From: Faecalicatena contorta
GTDB taxonomy: Bacteria; Bacillota; Clostridia; Lachnospirales; Lachnospiraceae
Assembly (NCBI RefSeq): GCF_039521745.1
Contig: NZ_BAAACT010000175.1
Direction: 5' to 3' (one strand)
Length of the DNA stretch: 64,000 nt
In this document: positions 43,113 through 51,898 of the stretch, one piece after another
Numbering within the stretch: the first letter of the stretch is position 1
Layout of the letters: every line of letters begins with the position of its first letter
Position numbers and translations under genes: made by a program
Notes under the pieces: generated by a model
What the model was told of the DNA's origin: nothing
What the model saw: the letters and a program-made list of their open reading frames with translations, nothing else
Database searches by the model: none

Positions 43113-43148
43113 ATGTTTGTAAAAAAGCAATAAGTAAAGGAGTTTAGA

Positions 43149-44228
43149 ATGACAACCTCAGAAATAGCAAAAAAATTAGGAATTTCACGGGGAACTGTGA
43201 GCCGTGTGCTCAACAACCACCCCAATGTAAAACCCGAGACACGTAAGAGGGTACTGGAAGCGCTCAAAGAACTGAATTATATTCCGAATGAAACCGCCCG
43301 CTCACTGGTGATGCAAAAGGAATTCCACATTGCAGTCATTGTCTTCTCCCAGCCGGCATTTTTCTGGGCGCAGGTTCAGAGCGGAGTCAGCACTGCCCAG
43401 AACGATCTGGCATCCCAGGGCGTTATTGTGGATTATTTTGTAACCGATATGATGAAACCAGAAGAGCAGCTGGAACTGATCCGCACTCTCCCTCAGAAAG
43501 GGTACGACGGGATAGCCGTTGCTCCGAATAATCCCCAGCTGCTGGCAAGCGAGATCGACCGGCTTTCCAGCGGCGGATTCCCGGTTGTCATCATCAACGT
43601 GGAGATCCCCACAGCCAACCAGCTTTGCTATATCGGTTGTGACTATATTCAGTCAGGCATCCTTGCAGGGGAATTATTTTCCCGGTTTCTTCCGAACCGC
43701 TCGGATCTGCTCGTGCTGACCCTGAAAGATTCGGTTTATGCAATTGAACAGAGGATCACCGGTTTCCGCAAGGAACTCTCTAAGCATGAGCACCTGAATA
43801 TCAAACGCATTGAACGGTTTAACCGTGACGGTTCACGCGTATATGAGGTACTGCTGGATCTCCTGAAGGAATCCCCGGATTTCCAGGGTATCTATGTCAG
43901 CTTTGACGCACTTGTACAGACTGCCGATGCCGTGCAGGCCCTCAAGCTGGATCCTGCTCCCGTGATTGTCGGCTATGATTTAAATGAAAATATATTTGAA
44001 CGGCTAAAAAATAAATATATCACCGCTACTATCTGTCATGAACCTTTTAACCAGGGATACTTTGCCGTGAAAATTCTTCACCGTTATCTTCTGAAAAAGG
44101 TTCACCCGTCCAGTTCCCTGATGTATAACAAACTAGAGGTTGTCATGGCTTCCAATGCAAAATACTACATGAATGAGACACTTCAGACAGAGCTGTTCGT
44201 AACAGGCTCTCCGAGAGATATTCTATAA
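43149..44228 (+). CDS. LacI-family transcription regulator
   Basis: 359 residues. The N-terminal HTH MTTSEIAKKLGISRGTVSRVLNNHP is followed by the hinge region NETARSL, then a type I periplasmic-binding-like effector domain with GYDGIAVAPNNP and GYDLNENIFERL. In place of the usual sugar-binding residues it has FSQPAFFWAQ and CHEPFNQGYFAVKIL, the latter typical of ribose/methyl-galactoside-like members. AAAGGAG precedes the ATG. Likely local repressor of both halves of the glycan locus. Confidence 0.92.
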   Translation: MTTSEIAKKLGISRGTVSRVLNNHPNVKPETRKRVLEALKELNYIPNETARSLVMQKEFHIAVIVFSQPAFFWAQVQSGVSTAQNDLASQGVIVDYFVTDMMKPEEQLELIRTLPQKGYDGIAVAPNNPQLLASEIDRLSSGGFPVVIINVEIPTANQLCYIGCDYIQSGILAGELFSRFLPNRSDLLVLTLKDSVYAIEQRITGFRKELSKHEHLNIKRIERFNRDGSRVYEVLLDLLKESPDFQGIYVSFDALVQTADAVQALKLDPAPVIVGYDLNENIFERLKNKYITATICHEPFNQGYFAVKILHRYLLKKVHPSSSLMYNKLEVVMASNAKYYMNETLQTELFVTGSPRDIL

Positions 44229-44283
44229 AATAGAATTTCGCCTGCGAAACTCGCGCCTGCGGCGGTCACAGCGCGGCATCTAG
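44226..44283 (+). repeat. Dispersed repeat B, copy 3
   Basis: AAAATAGAATTTCGC...GCGAAACTCGCGCCTGC-GGCGGTCACA, closest to copy 1. It begins at the stop codon of the LacI-type gene. Confidence 0.7.
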
Positions 44284-44310
44284 TACATCGAATAATAAGT
44301 AATAAGATAC

Positions 44311-44358
44311 AAAAAGCAATCCCTATACGCTGTCAACAGCCTGTCGGGATTGCTTTTT
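44311..44358. terminator. Bidirectional terminator
   Basis: AAAAAGCAATCCC (44311-44323) pairs with GGGATTGCTTTTT (44346-44358). It separates the convergent LacI-type and ilvE genes. Confidence 0.82.
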
Positions 44359-44382
44359 ATTATAATATCGCAATTCTTTTAA

Positions 44383-45408
44383 CTATACAATTACCTGAAT
44401 CCACCCCTTTGGCGCCTCGATCTGTCCCATCTGGATACCGGTCAGTGTATCGTACAGTTTCTGGATTGTCGGTCCCATCTTCTCCATTCCGCTTGGGAAG
44501 CAGATCTCATTCCCGTGGTCAACAATCTTTCCAACCGGCGAGATAACAGCAGCAGTCCCGCAGAGTCCGCATTCTGCAAAGTCTTTTACCTCCTCCAGAT
44601 AAACGTCCCTCTCCTGCACTTCCAGGCCGAGATAGTGCTCTGCCACATAGAGCAGGGAACGTCTTGTTATAGAAGGAAGGATCGTATCTGAATGCGGTGT
44701 CACGACCTTGTTGTCTTTCGTAATAAAGATAAAGTTCGCTCCGCCGGTCTCCTCCACCTTTGTTCTGGTTGCGGAATCCAGATACATGTTCTCGTCAAAT
44801 CCGTTTGCATGTGCCGTCACGATTGCATGAAGGCTCATGGCATAATTCAGTCCGGCCTTGATATGCCCGGTTCCGCATGGAGCCGCACGGTCAAAGTCAG
44901 ATACACACAGGGTAAGAGGCTTTACTCCCCCCTTAAAATAAGGGCCTACCGGTGTAGTGAATACGCGGAACTGAAACTCATCAGCCGGTTTTACACCGAT
45001 CACCGGGTTGATCCCGAACATGTAAGGTCTGACATACAGGGTCGCTCCTGACCCATAGGGAGGAACATAGGCGGCGTTTGCCTTTACGGTCTGCACGACC
45101 GCCTCTACGAAACGCTCAGCCGGAAAAACAGGCATCTCCAGTCTCTTCGCGGAGTCCACCATACGCTGTGCATTTAAGTCAGGGCGGAACGCCACGATAT
45201 GCCCATCCTCCGTTGTGTATGCTTTGAGCCCCTCAAAGATTGTCTGCGCATACTGCAGGACGCCCGCACACTCGTTCATCGTAATATTAGGGTCGTCAAT
45301 CAGCCCGCCTTCGTTCCATTTGCCATCCTTAAAGTCAGCCACATATCTTTTGTCCGTTTCAATATAGGCAAACCCCAGGTTCTCCCAGTCAATGTTTTTC
45401 TTATCCAT
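44383..45408 (-). CDS. ilvE: Branched-chain amino acid aminotransferase
   Basis: PLP enzyme of fold type IV; final step of Val, Leu and Ile synthesis and first step of their breakdown. 341 residues from ATG 45408 with GAGGAG upstream. Typical sequences: YAQTIFEGLKAY, FRPDLNAQRM, the PLP Lys in GTGHIKAGLNYAMSL, VEETGGANFIFI and LYDTLTGIQMG. It has its own promoter (45463-45491), but sits next to ilvB-ilvN on the same strand. Confidence 0.96.
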   Translation of the reverse strand: MDKKNIDWENLGFAYIETDKRYVADFKDGKWNEGGLIDDPNITMNECAGVLQYAQTIFEGLKAYTTEDGHIVAFRPDLNAQRMVDSAKRLEMPVFPAERFVEAVVQTVKANAAYVPPYGSGATLYVRPYMFGINPVIGVKPADEFQFRVFTTPVGPYFKGGVKPLTLCVSDFDRAAPCGTGHIKAGLNYAMSLHAIVTAHANGFDENMYLDSATRTKVEETGGANFIFITKDNKVVTPHSDTILPSITRRSLLYVAEHYLGLEVQERDVYLEEVKDFAECGLCGTAAVISPVGKIVDHGNEICFPSGMEKMGPTIQKLYDTLTGIQMGQIEAPKGWIQVIV

Positions 45409-45462
45409 CTGTAACTCCTCCGATCCTCTGCTTTCATTCTGCAAATCACTGTTTATGAGCCA

Positions 45463-45491
45463 ATTATAATACTTCTCCCATTAAAATTCAA
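45463..45491 (-). promoter_or_regulatory. Promoter of ilvE
   Basis: On the minus strand, TTGAAT (45486-45491), a 17-nt spacer and TATAAT (45463-45468). Confidence 0.72.
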
Positions 45492-45667
45492 GAGTGCGCT
45501 CTGTTTTTTTGTTGTTCAACTCTCCCACTGAAGTAACCGTTCGGGCAGGCCAAAATTGTTACCCGCTGGTAACTTCTATTTGACCTGACAGCGCGTATTC
45601 GGTAACACGCCTCAGGCATATTTGATAATCCATTGCACGCGTCCATTTGCCCGGCTTCACACACGCT

Positions 45668-46177
45668 TTAACGCTCCATCATACTAATAGATTCGATGCC
45701 GACGCTGCCCCCGCGTACAACTTCAATGTTCTTAAACTCTTCCTTCATAAGTTTAATGACCGCATCATTTTTTGTAGCTGTCTGAACAAATTCCAGCAGG
45801 AGGCTGTCTTTTCCATAGTCGATAACTCTCGCCTTGAATGTTTCTGCTATCTGAAAAAGCTGCACCTTATCTTCCGGTGTGCATTTTCTGACCTTTACAT
45901 ACAGGATTTCCTTCATTCTCACAAAAATATCCGTAAAATCTATGACCTTGATTACCTCCACAAGCCGGTTCAGCTGTTTCTTAATCTGCTCGAATGTCTC
46001 ATCATCGCTGACAGTTGCTATCGTCATCCTTGAAATGGTCGGATCCTCTGTAGTCCCCACTGTAAGACTGTCCAGATTATAGGATTTACCGGAAAATAAA
46101 CCGGATATTTTAGACAGGACACCCACCTGGTTTTCTACGAATAATGAGATCCATCTTTTTTTTGTATTGTTCTCCAT
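45668..46177 (-). CDS. ilvN: Acetolactate synthase regulatory (small) subunit
   Basis: 169 residues from ATG 46177 with AAAGGAG upstream. The N-terminal ACT domain is clear: WISLFVENQVGVLSKISGLFSGKSYNLDSLTVGTTED; the C-terminal half matches ALS_ss_C (EILYVKVRKC, ETFKARVIDYG). It binds valine and gives feedback control to IlvB, encoded just upstream. Length fits the IlvH/IlvN family of about 165. Confidence 0.94.
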   Translation of the reverse strand: MENNTKKRWISLFVENQVGVLSKISGLFSGKSYNLDSLTVGTTEDPTISRMTIATVSDDETFEQIKKQLNRLVEVIKVIDFTDIFVRMKEILYVKVRKCTPEDKVQLFQIAETFKARVIDYGKDSLLLEFVQTATKNDAVIKLMKEEFKNIEVVRGGSVGIESISMMER

Positions 46178-46203
46178 ATGCTTCTCTCCTTTCGATGCTG
46201 GCG

Positions 46204-46350
46204 TGTGTTTGAAAATTGCTTGTCGTACCAATTTGCGGGGTATTTACTGCCAACTACAGGAGACGTAGCGGGCTGCGTTAACTGGATTTGGCAGTAAATA
46301 AACCGTGAAGTGGGACGGCATATTGCGGCAATAAATTAACAAACACACTC
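46204..46350 (-). other. Long imperfect hairpin between ilvB and ilvN
   Basis: The 172-nt gap folds on itself: GTGTGTTT near 46204 with AAACACAC near 46341, ATTTACTGCCAA (46242-46253) with TTGGCAGTAAAT (46288-46299), and ACGTAGC-GGG-CTGCGTT at the tip. It could shield the ilvB message or set the IlvB:IlvN ratio. It is not obviously related to the Y-shaped elements. Confidence 0.6.
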
Positions 46351-48068
46351 TAGCAGTCCACAATCATCTCTTCCAAAGTCCCTCCCGGCTGGATCATCGG
46401 GAATACCATCTCTTCCTGATCAATGATAAATTCTATCAGAGTCGGTGTTTTCGTATTCTTCTTTGCCTCTTCAAAAGCAGCAGAGATTTCCTCCGTTTTG
46501 GTGACTCTAATGCCCTTTGCTCCGTAGCTCTCTGCCAATTTTATGAAATCCGGTGTGTATTCCGGCATCTCTTTTCCATCGCTTCTGCGGAAAAGCGCAC
46601 CGGAGCGCAGGTTTGTCATGCCGTATCGCTTGCCGTAGAACAGCTTCTGCCACTGCCGTACCATGCCGAGATACGCATTATTGAATACACAGAGGATCAC
46701 CGGCAATTCTTCCAGCACCGCAGTTGCGAACTCCTGGATATTCATCTGCATGCCCCCGTCCCCGGAAATAGCGATGACCGGCGTATCCGGATTACCCAGC
46801 TTGGCGCCGACTGCTCCCGGAAAACCATATCCCATAGTACCAAGTCCACCGGACATGATGATCCGTTTCTTCTCGGTGATCTCCGCATACTGTGCAGCAA
46901 ACATCTGATGCTGTCCCACGTCAGTTACAATAATAGCCTCATCAAACTGCCGGTTGATCTCCTCTATAATATCTTTCGGCCCCATCTCGGCGTGCTTCTT
47001 CATATCCAATGGGTGGGTCGTCTTCCATTCGCTGATCTGCCCCAGCCATTTCGTTGTGTTGCATGGCTCAACGTACTCCTGCATTTTCAAGATCGCTTCC
47101 TTAGCATCAGCTACAATCGGGATATCTACATGAATGTTCCTGGAAATGGCCGCCGTGTCGATATCGATATGTACTATCTGCGCTTTCGGGGCAAATGCAT
47201 GAAGCTTGCCCGTAATACGGTCATTGAACCTGGTTCCTATGGAGAACAGCAGGTCGCACTCACTAACCGCCATATTTGCTGCGTACGCGCCATGCATGCC
47301 CAGATTGCCAATGTACAGCGGATGATTTGTCGGAATCGCGCCGCGCCCCATGACCGTCGTTATTACCGGTACATTCGTCTTCTCAGCAACCTCTGTAAAA
47401 ATGCTGTTTGCCCTGGCAATATTGACTCCGCCTCCTGCAAGAAAGAGTGGTTTCTTTGCCTTGTTCAGCATCTTAATCGCCTTCTTCAGCTGCCCGATGT
47501 GTACATTAGTATTCGGTTTGTACCCCCGGATGTTGACATCGGAAGGATATTCCGGGCTGCCCAGTTCTGCCATCACGTCTTTCGGCAGATCAATGAGCAC
47601 CGGCCCCGGCTTTCCTGTACTGGCTATGTAAAAGGCTTCTTTAATGATCCGGCCCAAGTCCTCTCTATTGCGGACTGTCACCCCATATTTTGTGATGCTT
47701 CTGGTAATGCCTACGATATCAACCTCCTGGAATGCGTCGTTTCCAATCAGATGTCTGGCTACCTGCCCCGTAAAGCATACAAGCGGCACACTGTCATAGT
47801 TAGCCGTCGCCAGGCCTGTTACCAGGTTGGTTGCCCCAGGCCCGCTTGTAACCAGGCATACGCCGACTTTTCCCGTTGTCCTGGCATAAGCATCCGCCTC
47901 GTGCACAAGGGCCTGCTCATGCCGCGGGAGGATCACTCTGATATCATCCTGTCTGTAAAGTTCATCGCTCAGGTCAATCGTACATGCCCCCGGATAGCCA
48001 AACAGGGTGTCTACCCCCTCTTCCTTCAGCGCCTTAACCAATAATTTGTTTCCTGAAATCTGTCTCAT
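46350..48068 (-). CDS. ilvB: Acetolactate synthase catalytic (large) subunit
   Basis: ThDP- and FAD-dependent enzyme joining two pyruvates (or pyruvate and 2-oxobutyrate); first common step of branched-chain synthesis. 572 residues. The catalytic Glu51 is in LPRHEQALVHEADAYAR, the FAD/central domain in GMHGAYAANMAVSECDLL, and the ThDP motif in ISGDGGMQMNIQEFATA...NNAYLGMVRQWQ. AAGGAGG is 8 nt from the ATG. Controlled by the T-box leader directly upstream. Confidence 0.96.
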   Translation of the reverse strand: MRQISGNKLLVKALKEEGVDTLFGYPGACTIDLSDELYRQDDIRVILPRHEQALVHEADAYARTTGKVGVCLVTSGPGATNLVTGLATANYDSVPLVCFTGQVARHLIGNDAFQEVDIVGITRSITKYGVTVRNREDLGRIIKEAFYIASTGKPGPVLIDLPKDVMAELGSPEYPSDVNIRGYKPNTNVHIGQLKKAIKMLNKAKKPLFLAGGGVNIARANSIFTEVAEKTNVPVITTVMGRGAIPTNHPLYIGNLGMHGAYAANMAVSECDLLFSIGTRFNDRITGKLHAFAPKAQIVHIDIDTAAISRNIHVDIPIVADAKEAILKMQEYVEPCNTTKWLGQISEWKTTHPLDMKKHAEMGPKDIIEEINRQFDEAIIVTDVGQHQMFAAQYAEITEKKRIIMSGGLGTMGYGFPGAVGAKLGNPDTPVIAISGDGGMQMNIQEFATAVLEELPVILCVFNNAYLGMVRQWQKLFYGKRYGMTNLRSGALFRRSDGKEMPEYTPDFIKLAESYGAKGIRVTKTEEISAAFEEAKKNTKTPTLIEFIIDQEEMVFPMIQPGGTLEEMIVDC

Positions 48069-48099
48069 ACATATACCTCCTTGAATTTCCTAAATCATA

Positions 48100-48465
48100 A
48101 GAAAGCCCTAAGCTATTACTAGCTTAGGGCGAATATCCAATCCGTGTTACCACCTAAATTCAGAGAAATCTTCTCTGCACTCTGTCAGTACGGGAACCGC
48201 TGTCCGATACTGCTTCCCTGTAACGTAGGAATCACGTTGGAGCTTACTGGGGCATTCACCTGTTCGGTCCACTGCTCAAAGGCTACTTCCATAATTCCTT
48301 CACGAAGACTCGCACCTGCCGCCTTCTCTCTTAGCTTCCGGTAATTATGTACTCCTCCTTATCACTGCATTTCACATACATTAACCTGCAGCAATGCTGC
48401 AGACCAGCCTGCAGGGCCTCTGTTACGCGATCCCATTTGGGTAGGCTTTAAATTGCTAAAAGTTA
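48100..48465 (-). ncRNA. T-box leader, probable tRNA-Val sensor
   Basis: The T-box AGGTGGTAACACGG lies at 48142-48155 on the minus strand, followed by the terminator GCCCTAAGCT-ATTACT-AGCTTAGGGC (48105-48130) with a short T tract. Stem I shows the AGTA loop-E side (GGAGTACATAATT) and its partner AATTATG-GAA-GTA-G, then CCTTTGAGCA. By alignment with the glyQS pattern the specifier codon is GTA (48284-48286), valine. Uncharged tRNA-Val would allow read-through into ilvB. Confidence 0.85.
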
Positions 48466-48470
48466 TACTT

Positions 48471-48499
48471 ATTATAGTGTCTGCTTTTCACTTTGTCAA
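48471..48499 (-). promoter_or_regulatory. Promoter of the T-box-ilvBN transcript
   Basis: On the minus strand, TTGACA (48494-48499), a 17-nt spacer and TATAAT (48471-48476): a full consensus. The next 165 bases to the YhhN gene hold no gene I can support. Confidence 0.85.
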
Positions 48500-48664
48500 T
48501 GATAAAATATAATCGGGATTCGAATCACGAGCTTTTGCTCCGGGAGCGGACGAAGAGAACGCTTACCATAAACCGGAAGATAGTGGAAGTGGAGAAAGTG
48601 TCTGTCCTATTGAAACATATACGCCACTGTCCTTCCACCTTATCCGAAGATATAAAAGCCCTCT

Positions 48665-49294
48665 TCAGTACAGACTGACCGCCAGAAAATATACAGCCAG
48701 ATAATAAAGTGTCAGAAGTACGGCGCTGTGCCAGCGGGTTCTTTTCCCGCTCAAATGGCTCCACCCCAGAATCGTATCCGATATAACAAAAAAGATCCCC
48801 CCGGCTCCCCCGATGATCCCTTGTATACTGCCGGCATGTATCCCCCAGGACGCCATCATAGCGGCCATGATACAAAGCAGTGCCGCATAGACAAACCCCG
48901 GGACCAGCAGCCGTCTTTCCAGTCTATCCAGGTGAGGCCTGAGAATCAAAAACATAAAACCATACAGAATTACAAACGAAATGACTGCGCTCCGCCAGCC
49001 CCGCCCATCCAGCAGGATACCGGTTATCAGGCAGATGTGTCCCGCTCCGAAAGAGGCAACGCCTGCCAGAAACCATATTTCCAGAAGTACGTCCGCTGCC
49101 ATATAGCAGACGATCCCGGCAAAGGTCCACCAAGCCAGAGGAGTCTGTGAAGACACGGCAGCAGAAAGCGCCAGCAGTACGGGCATGAACGTAGCCAGTG
49201 CCTTAAATATAAGTGGTTTTCTGCTGCCGCTGTCTTTCCAGAAAAAATATACCAGACCGAAGACTGTCATGAATATTGCCGCCGTTCCTAACAT
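48665..49294 (-). CDS. YhhN/TMEM86-family membrane protein (lysoplasmalogenase-like)
   Basis: 209 residues with about seven to eight hydrophobic helices. Acidic residues in membrane segments, CYMAADVLLEIWF and FFVISDTILGW, are the family's conserved active-site Asp pair. Relatives hydrolyse the vinyl-ether bond of lysoplasmalogens; plasmalogens are common in anaerobic clostridia, so the role is plausible. It follows the znuB-type gene by 21 nt with GGAGG before the ATG, so it may be co-transcribed with the metal transporter. Confidence 0.8.
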   Translation of the reverse strand: MLGTAAIFMTVFGLVYFFWKDSGSRKPLIFKALATFMPVLLALSAAVSSQTPLAWWTFAGIVCYMAADVLLEIWFLAGVASFGAGHICLITGILLDGRGWRSAVISFVILYGFMFLILRPHLDRLERRLLVPGFVYAALLCIMAAMMASWGIHAGSIQGIIGGAGGIFFVISDTILGWSHLSGKRTRWHSAVLLTLYYLAVYFLAVSLY

Positions 49295-49315
49295 ACGTCC
49301 TCCATTTTCATTCGT

Positions 49316-50143
49316 TTACTGAAAGGTTTTATTCTTTACCGCCCCCGCAATCGTATAGATCAACAGCGCAGCGATATTTACAATAACCACACTTGCACCC
49401 GCCGGTGTTGCCCATACGTAGGAGACGGTAATACCGATAAACAGACATACGACGGATATGACCGCCGAATTTATAACCACACTTTTAAATGTCCTGCACA
49501 CCCTCATGGAAGTCAGAGCCGGGAATATAATAAGGCTTGAAATCAACAGCGCCCCCATCATGCGCATTCCCAGAACAATGGTAACCGCTGTGAGAACGGC
49601 GATCAATGTATTGTAGAGATTGGCTTTTACCCCCGTAGCCTGGGCAAAAGTCTCGTCGAATGTGATCGCAAAAATCTTATGGTAAAACAGAATATATAGA
49701 ATCAGTACTGCCGCAGAAAGGAGGACACTCATTCTGACATCCCCGCTGCTCATGGCCAGAATGCTCCCAAACATATAATTATAGACATCTGTATTCATGC
49801 CTGTGGTCATTGATATCACCATGACTCCCACCGCGAGAGCGCTCGTTGAAATCAGTGCAATAGCCGCATCCCCTTTGATTTTGCTGCTGCCGCTGATCCG
49901 CAGCAGAAGAACCGCTGCCAGAACCACCACCGGAATAGCCACTGCAAGCGGTGCCGCATTGGCTGCGGCTGCAATGGCCAGGGCGCCGAACCCCACATGG
50001 GACAAGCCGTCCCCAATCATGGAATACCGCTTCAGCACAAGACTAACTCCCAGAAGGGCAGAGCAAAGCGATACCATCGTCCCCACCAGTATGGCCCTTA
50101 CCATAAACGGATAGGAGAACATTTCAATTAGTTTATCTAACAC
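49316..50143 (-). CDS. znuB: Metal ABC transporter permease (ZnuB/MntB family)
   Basis: 275 residues from a GTG at 50143 (GGGAGGTG upstream), overlapping the ATPase gene by 11 nt. ABC-3 family: SALLGVSLVLKRYSMIGDGLSHVGFGALAIA is the family signature, followed by about seven more helices and DETFAQATGVKANLYN. It moves Zn2+ or Mn2+ across the membrane. The metal cannot be told from this subunit. Confidence 0.9.
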   Translation of the reverse strand: MLDKLIEMFSYPFMVRAILVGTMVSLCSALLGVSLVLKRYSMIGDGLSHVGFGALAIAAAANAAPLAVAIPVVVLAAVLLLRISGSSKIKGDAAIALISTSALAVGVMVISMTTGMNTDVYNYMFGSILAMSSGDVRMSVLLSAAVLILYILFYHKIFAITFDETFAQATGVKANLYNTLIAVLTAVTIVLGMRMMGALLISSLIIFPALTSMRVCRTFKSVVINSAVISVVCLFIGITVSYVWATPAGASVVIVNIAALLIYTIAGAVKNKTFQ

Positions 50144-50846
50144 GCTGTCCACCTCCCAGAAATGCCTTTCCAATCTCGCTGTTCCTGTATTCTTCTGCCG
50201 TCCCGAAGAACAGGGCGGTCTCCTGGAGATGCAGTATGTGGCTGGCATATTCCATGGTACTTTCAATGTCGTGGGATACCATAACCACTGCAATCCGGGA
50301 ATCTCTGTTGATCTGTTTAATCAGCTGATAAAACTCCTGGGTCACAATCGGGTCCAGGCCGGTTACAGGCTCATCCAGGAGCAGTAATTTCCTGGTAGCA
50401 CACAAAGCCCTGGCAAGTAGAACCCTCTGCTTCTGTCCGCCGGACAAATCCCGGAAACACTGTCTTTCCAGTTCCCGGATACCCAGCAGTTCCATATTCT
50501 CTCTTGCACTGCGCTTGTCCGCCGCGGTATAAAAGGGACGCATCCCCCTGCCGTTCAGCCGCCCCGACAGTACCACTTCATAGACACTTGCCGGAAAATC
50601 TTTTTGTACATCCGTCTGCTGCGGCAGATACCCGATCTCATTCTGGGAAAGGCCGTCTCCCAGAATAATCTTCCCCTTTACCGGGTTCTTCAGCCCCAGA
50701 ATGCTTTTCACCAGAGTACTCTTGCCGGAACCATTTTCCCCGACAATGCAAAGATAGTCATCTTCACTCACCTGAAAAGACAGGTCATGCACAACCGTCT
50801 GGCCTTCGTATGCAATTGAAATGTTTTCACATTTAATCAGTGCCAT
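50133..50846 (-). CDS. znuC: Metal ABC transporter ATPase (ZnuC/MntA family)
   Basis: 237 residues: Walker A GENGSGKST (about 37-45), Q-loop YLPQQTD, signature LSGGQKQRVLLARAL, Walker B KLLLLDEPVTGLD and the switch His in VMVSHD. Overlaps the binding protein gene by 14 nt at its start and the permease at its end, so the three are translated together. Confidence 0.93.
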   Translation of the reverse strand: MALIKCENISIAYEGQTVVHDLSFQVSEDDYLCIVGENGSGKSTLVKSILGLKNPVKGKIILGDGLSQNEIGYLPQQTDVQKDFPASVYEVVLSGRLNGRGMRPFYTAADKRSARENMELLGIRELERQCFRDLSGGQKQRVLLARALCATRKLLLLDEPVTGLDPIVTQEFYQLIKQINRDSRIAVVMVSHDIESTMEYASHILHLQETALFFGTAEEYRNSEIGKAFLGGGQRVR

Positions 50847-51855
50847 CTGACAATGCCTCCCTTAATGTCTCTACATTTTTTTCCATCAAACTCACATAGG
50901 TTTCGCCATTCTGAAATTGTTTTGCGCTAATATTATGACAGCTGTAAAACACTTTTACTTCCGCCCCTGTTGCCTCTGCAATGGCCCGGGAAATATGATC
51001 ACTGCTCAGTTCCATTTTTAGAACAACCGGTATTTTTTCTTCCTTCACTTTGTTAATTAAAAAAGCCATGGTGGCCGCGCTGGGTTCCGTATCCGAGGCG
51101 CATCCGGGAAATGCGGCATAATACCTAAGTCCGTACTCATCCGCAAAATAGCGGAACGGAAACCTGTCCCCAAACAGAATAGTATCCCGGTCAGATTCCT
51201 CCACCACTTGCCTGAACTGCGCATCCAGATCCTCAAGTTTGTGTATATAGGTTTCTGCATCCCGCTTATAGGCATCCGCATTTTCAGCATCTGCCCTGCA
51301 CAGCAGTTGCGTGATGTTATCCACAATCTTCACCGCATTTTTAGGAGATGTCCACACATGTTCATCATATTCCCCCTGGTTTTCCTCCTCTTCCCGGTGA
51401 TTTTCCTTCATCCCTTCAACATGTTCTTCCTCCACGGTATCAACACAGTCTACCAGGCGTAGTGTTGCCATCCTGCCTGTGTCCATTGAGGACAGGATAT
51501 CCTCCACCCATTCGTCATTTTCCCCGCCCACATAGATAAAAAGATCACAGTTCTGGATGGCTATGATATCCTGAGGAGTAGGCTCATAAGAATGGCTCTC
51601 CTCCCCGGGCTTCAGAAGCATCTTCAGGTCTGCCCTGCCGCCTGCTATCTGTCTGACAAAATCATACTGGGGAAATATGGTTGTAACCACTTTGATCCTG
51701 TCGTCATCCGTGCTTGTCCCTTCCTGCTGCTTTGCTTTTGAGCAGCCTGACAAAAGGCAAGACATTCCGAATAACAGACACATCAGCAAAACGGCTGCCA
51801 TTTTCCGGCAAACAGCTTCTGTTCTTTTTCCATTTCCATTGTAAATGCCGGCCAT
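50833..51855 (-). CDS. znuA: Metal-binding lipoprotein of an ABC importer (ZnuA-like)
   Basis: 340 residues from ATG 51855. Lipoprotein signal with the lipobox LSGC, then the cluster A-I fold: IFPQYDFVRQIAGG, LKPGEESHSYEPTPQDI with the first metal His, and DEHVWTSPKNAVKI with the second. An acidic stretch with His (EEEHVEGMKENHREEEENQ) precedes this, like the His/acidic loop of zinc-binding members. That favours Zn2+ over Mn2+. No clear Zur or MntR box was found in the short upstream gap. Confidence 0.88.
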   Translation of the reverse strand: MAGIYNGNGKRTEAVCRKMAAVLLMCLLFGMSCLLSGCSKAKQQEGTSTDDDRIKVVTTIFPQYDFVRQIAGGRADLKMLLKPGEESHSYEPTPQDIIAIQNCDLFIYVGGENDEWVEDILSSMDTGRMATLRLVDCVDTVEEEHVEGMKENHREEEENQGEYDEHVWTSPKNAVKIVDNITQLLCRADAENADAYKRDAETYIHKLEDLDAQFRQVVEESDRDTILFGDRFPFRYFADEYGLRYYAAFPGCASDTEPSAATMAFLINKVKEEKIPVVLKMELSSDHISRAIAEATGAEVKVFYSCHNISAKQFQNGETYVSLMEKNVETLREALSDGTD

Positions 51856-51898
51856 GTAACACCACTTCCTTTTTCCCAGCAATATAACTGCTGTATTC

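Noticed and set aside
46908..48044. Long open frame antisense to ilvB
   Set aside because: It mirrors a certain gene in another frame, has no ribosome site and no protein family character.
48100..48465. Leader read as a Leu- or Ile-specific T-box
   Set aside because: Alignment of the loop-E and GAGCA landmarks places GTA, not a Leu or Ile codon, at the specifier.
48493..48678. 61-codon open frame before the YhhN gene
   Set aside because: Starts inside the ilv promoter, no ribosome site, low similarity to any protein pattern I know.
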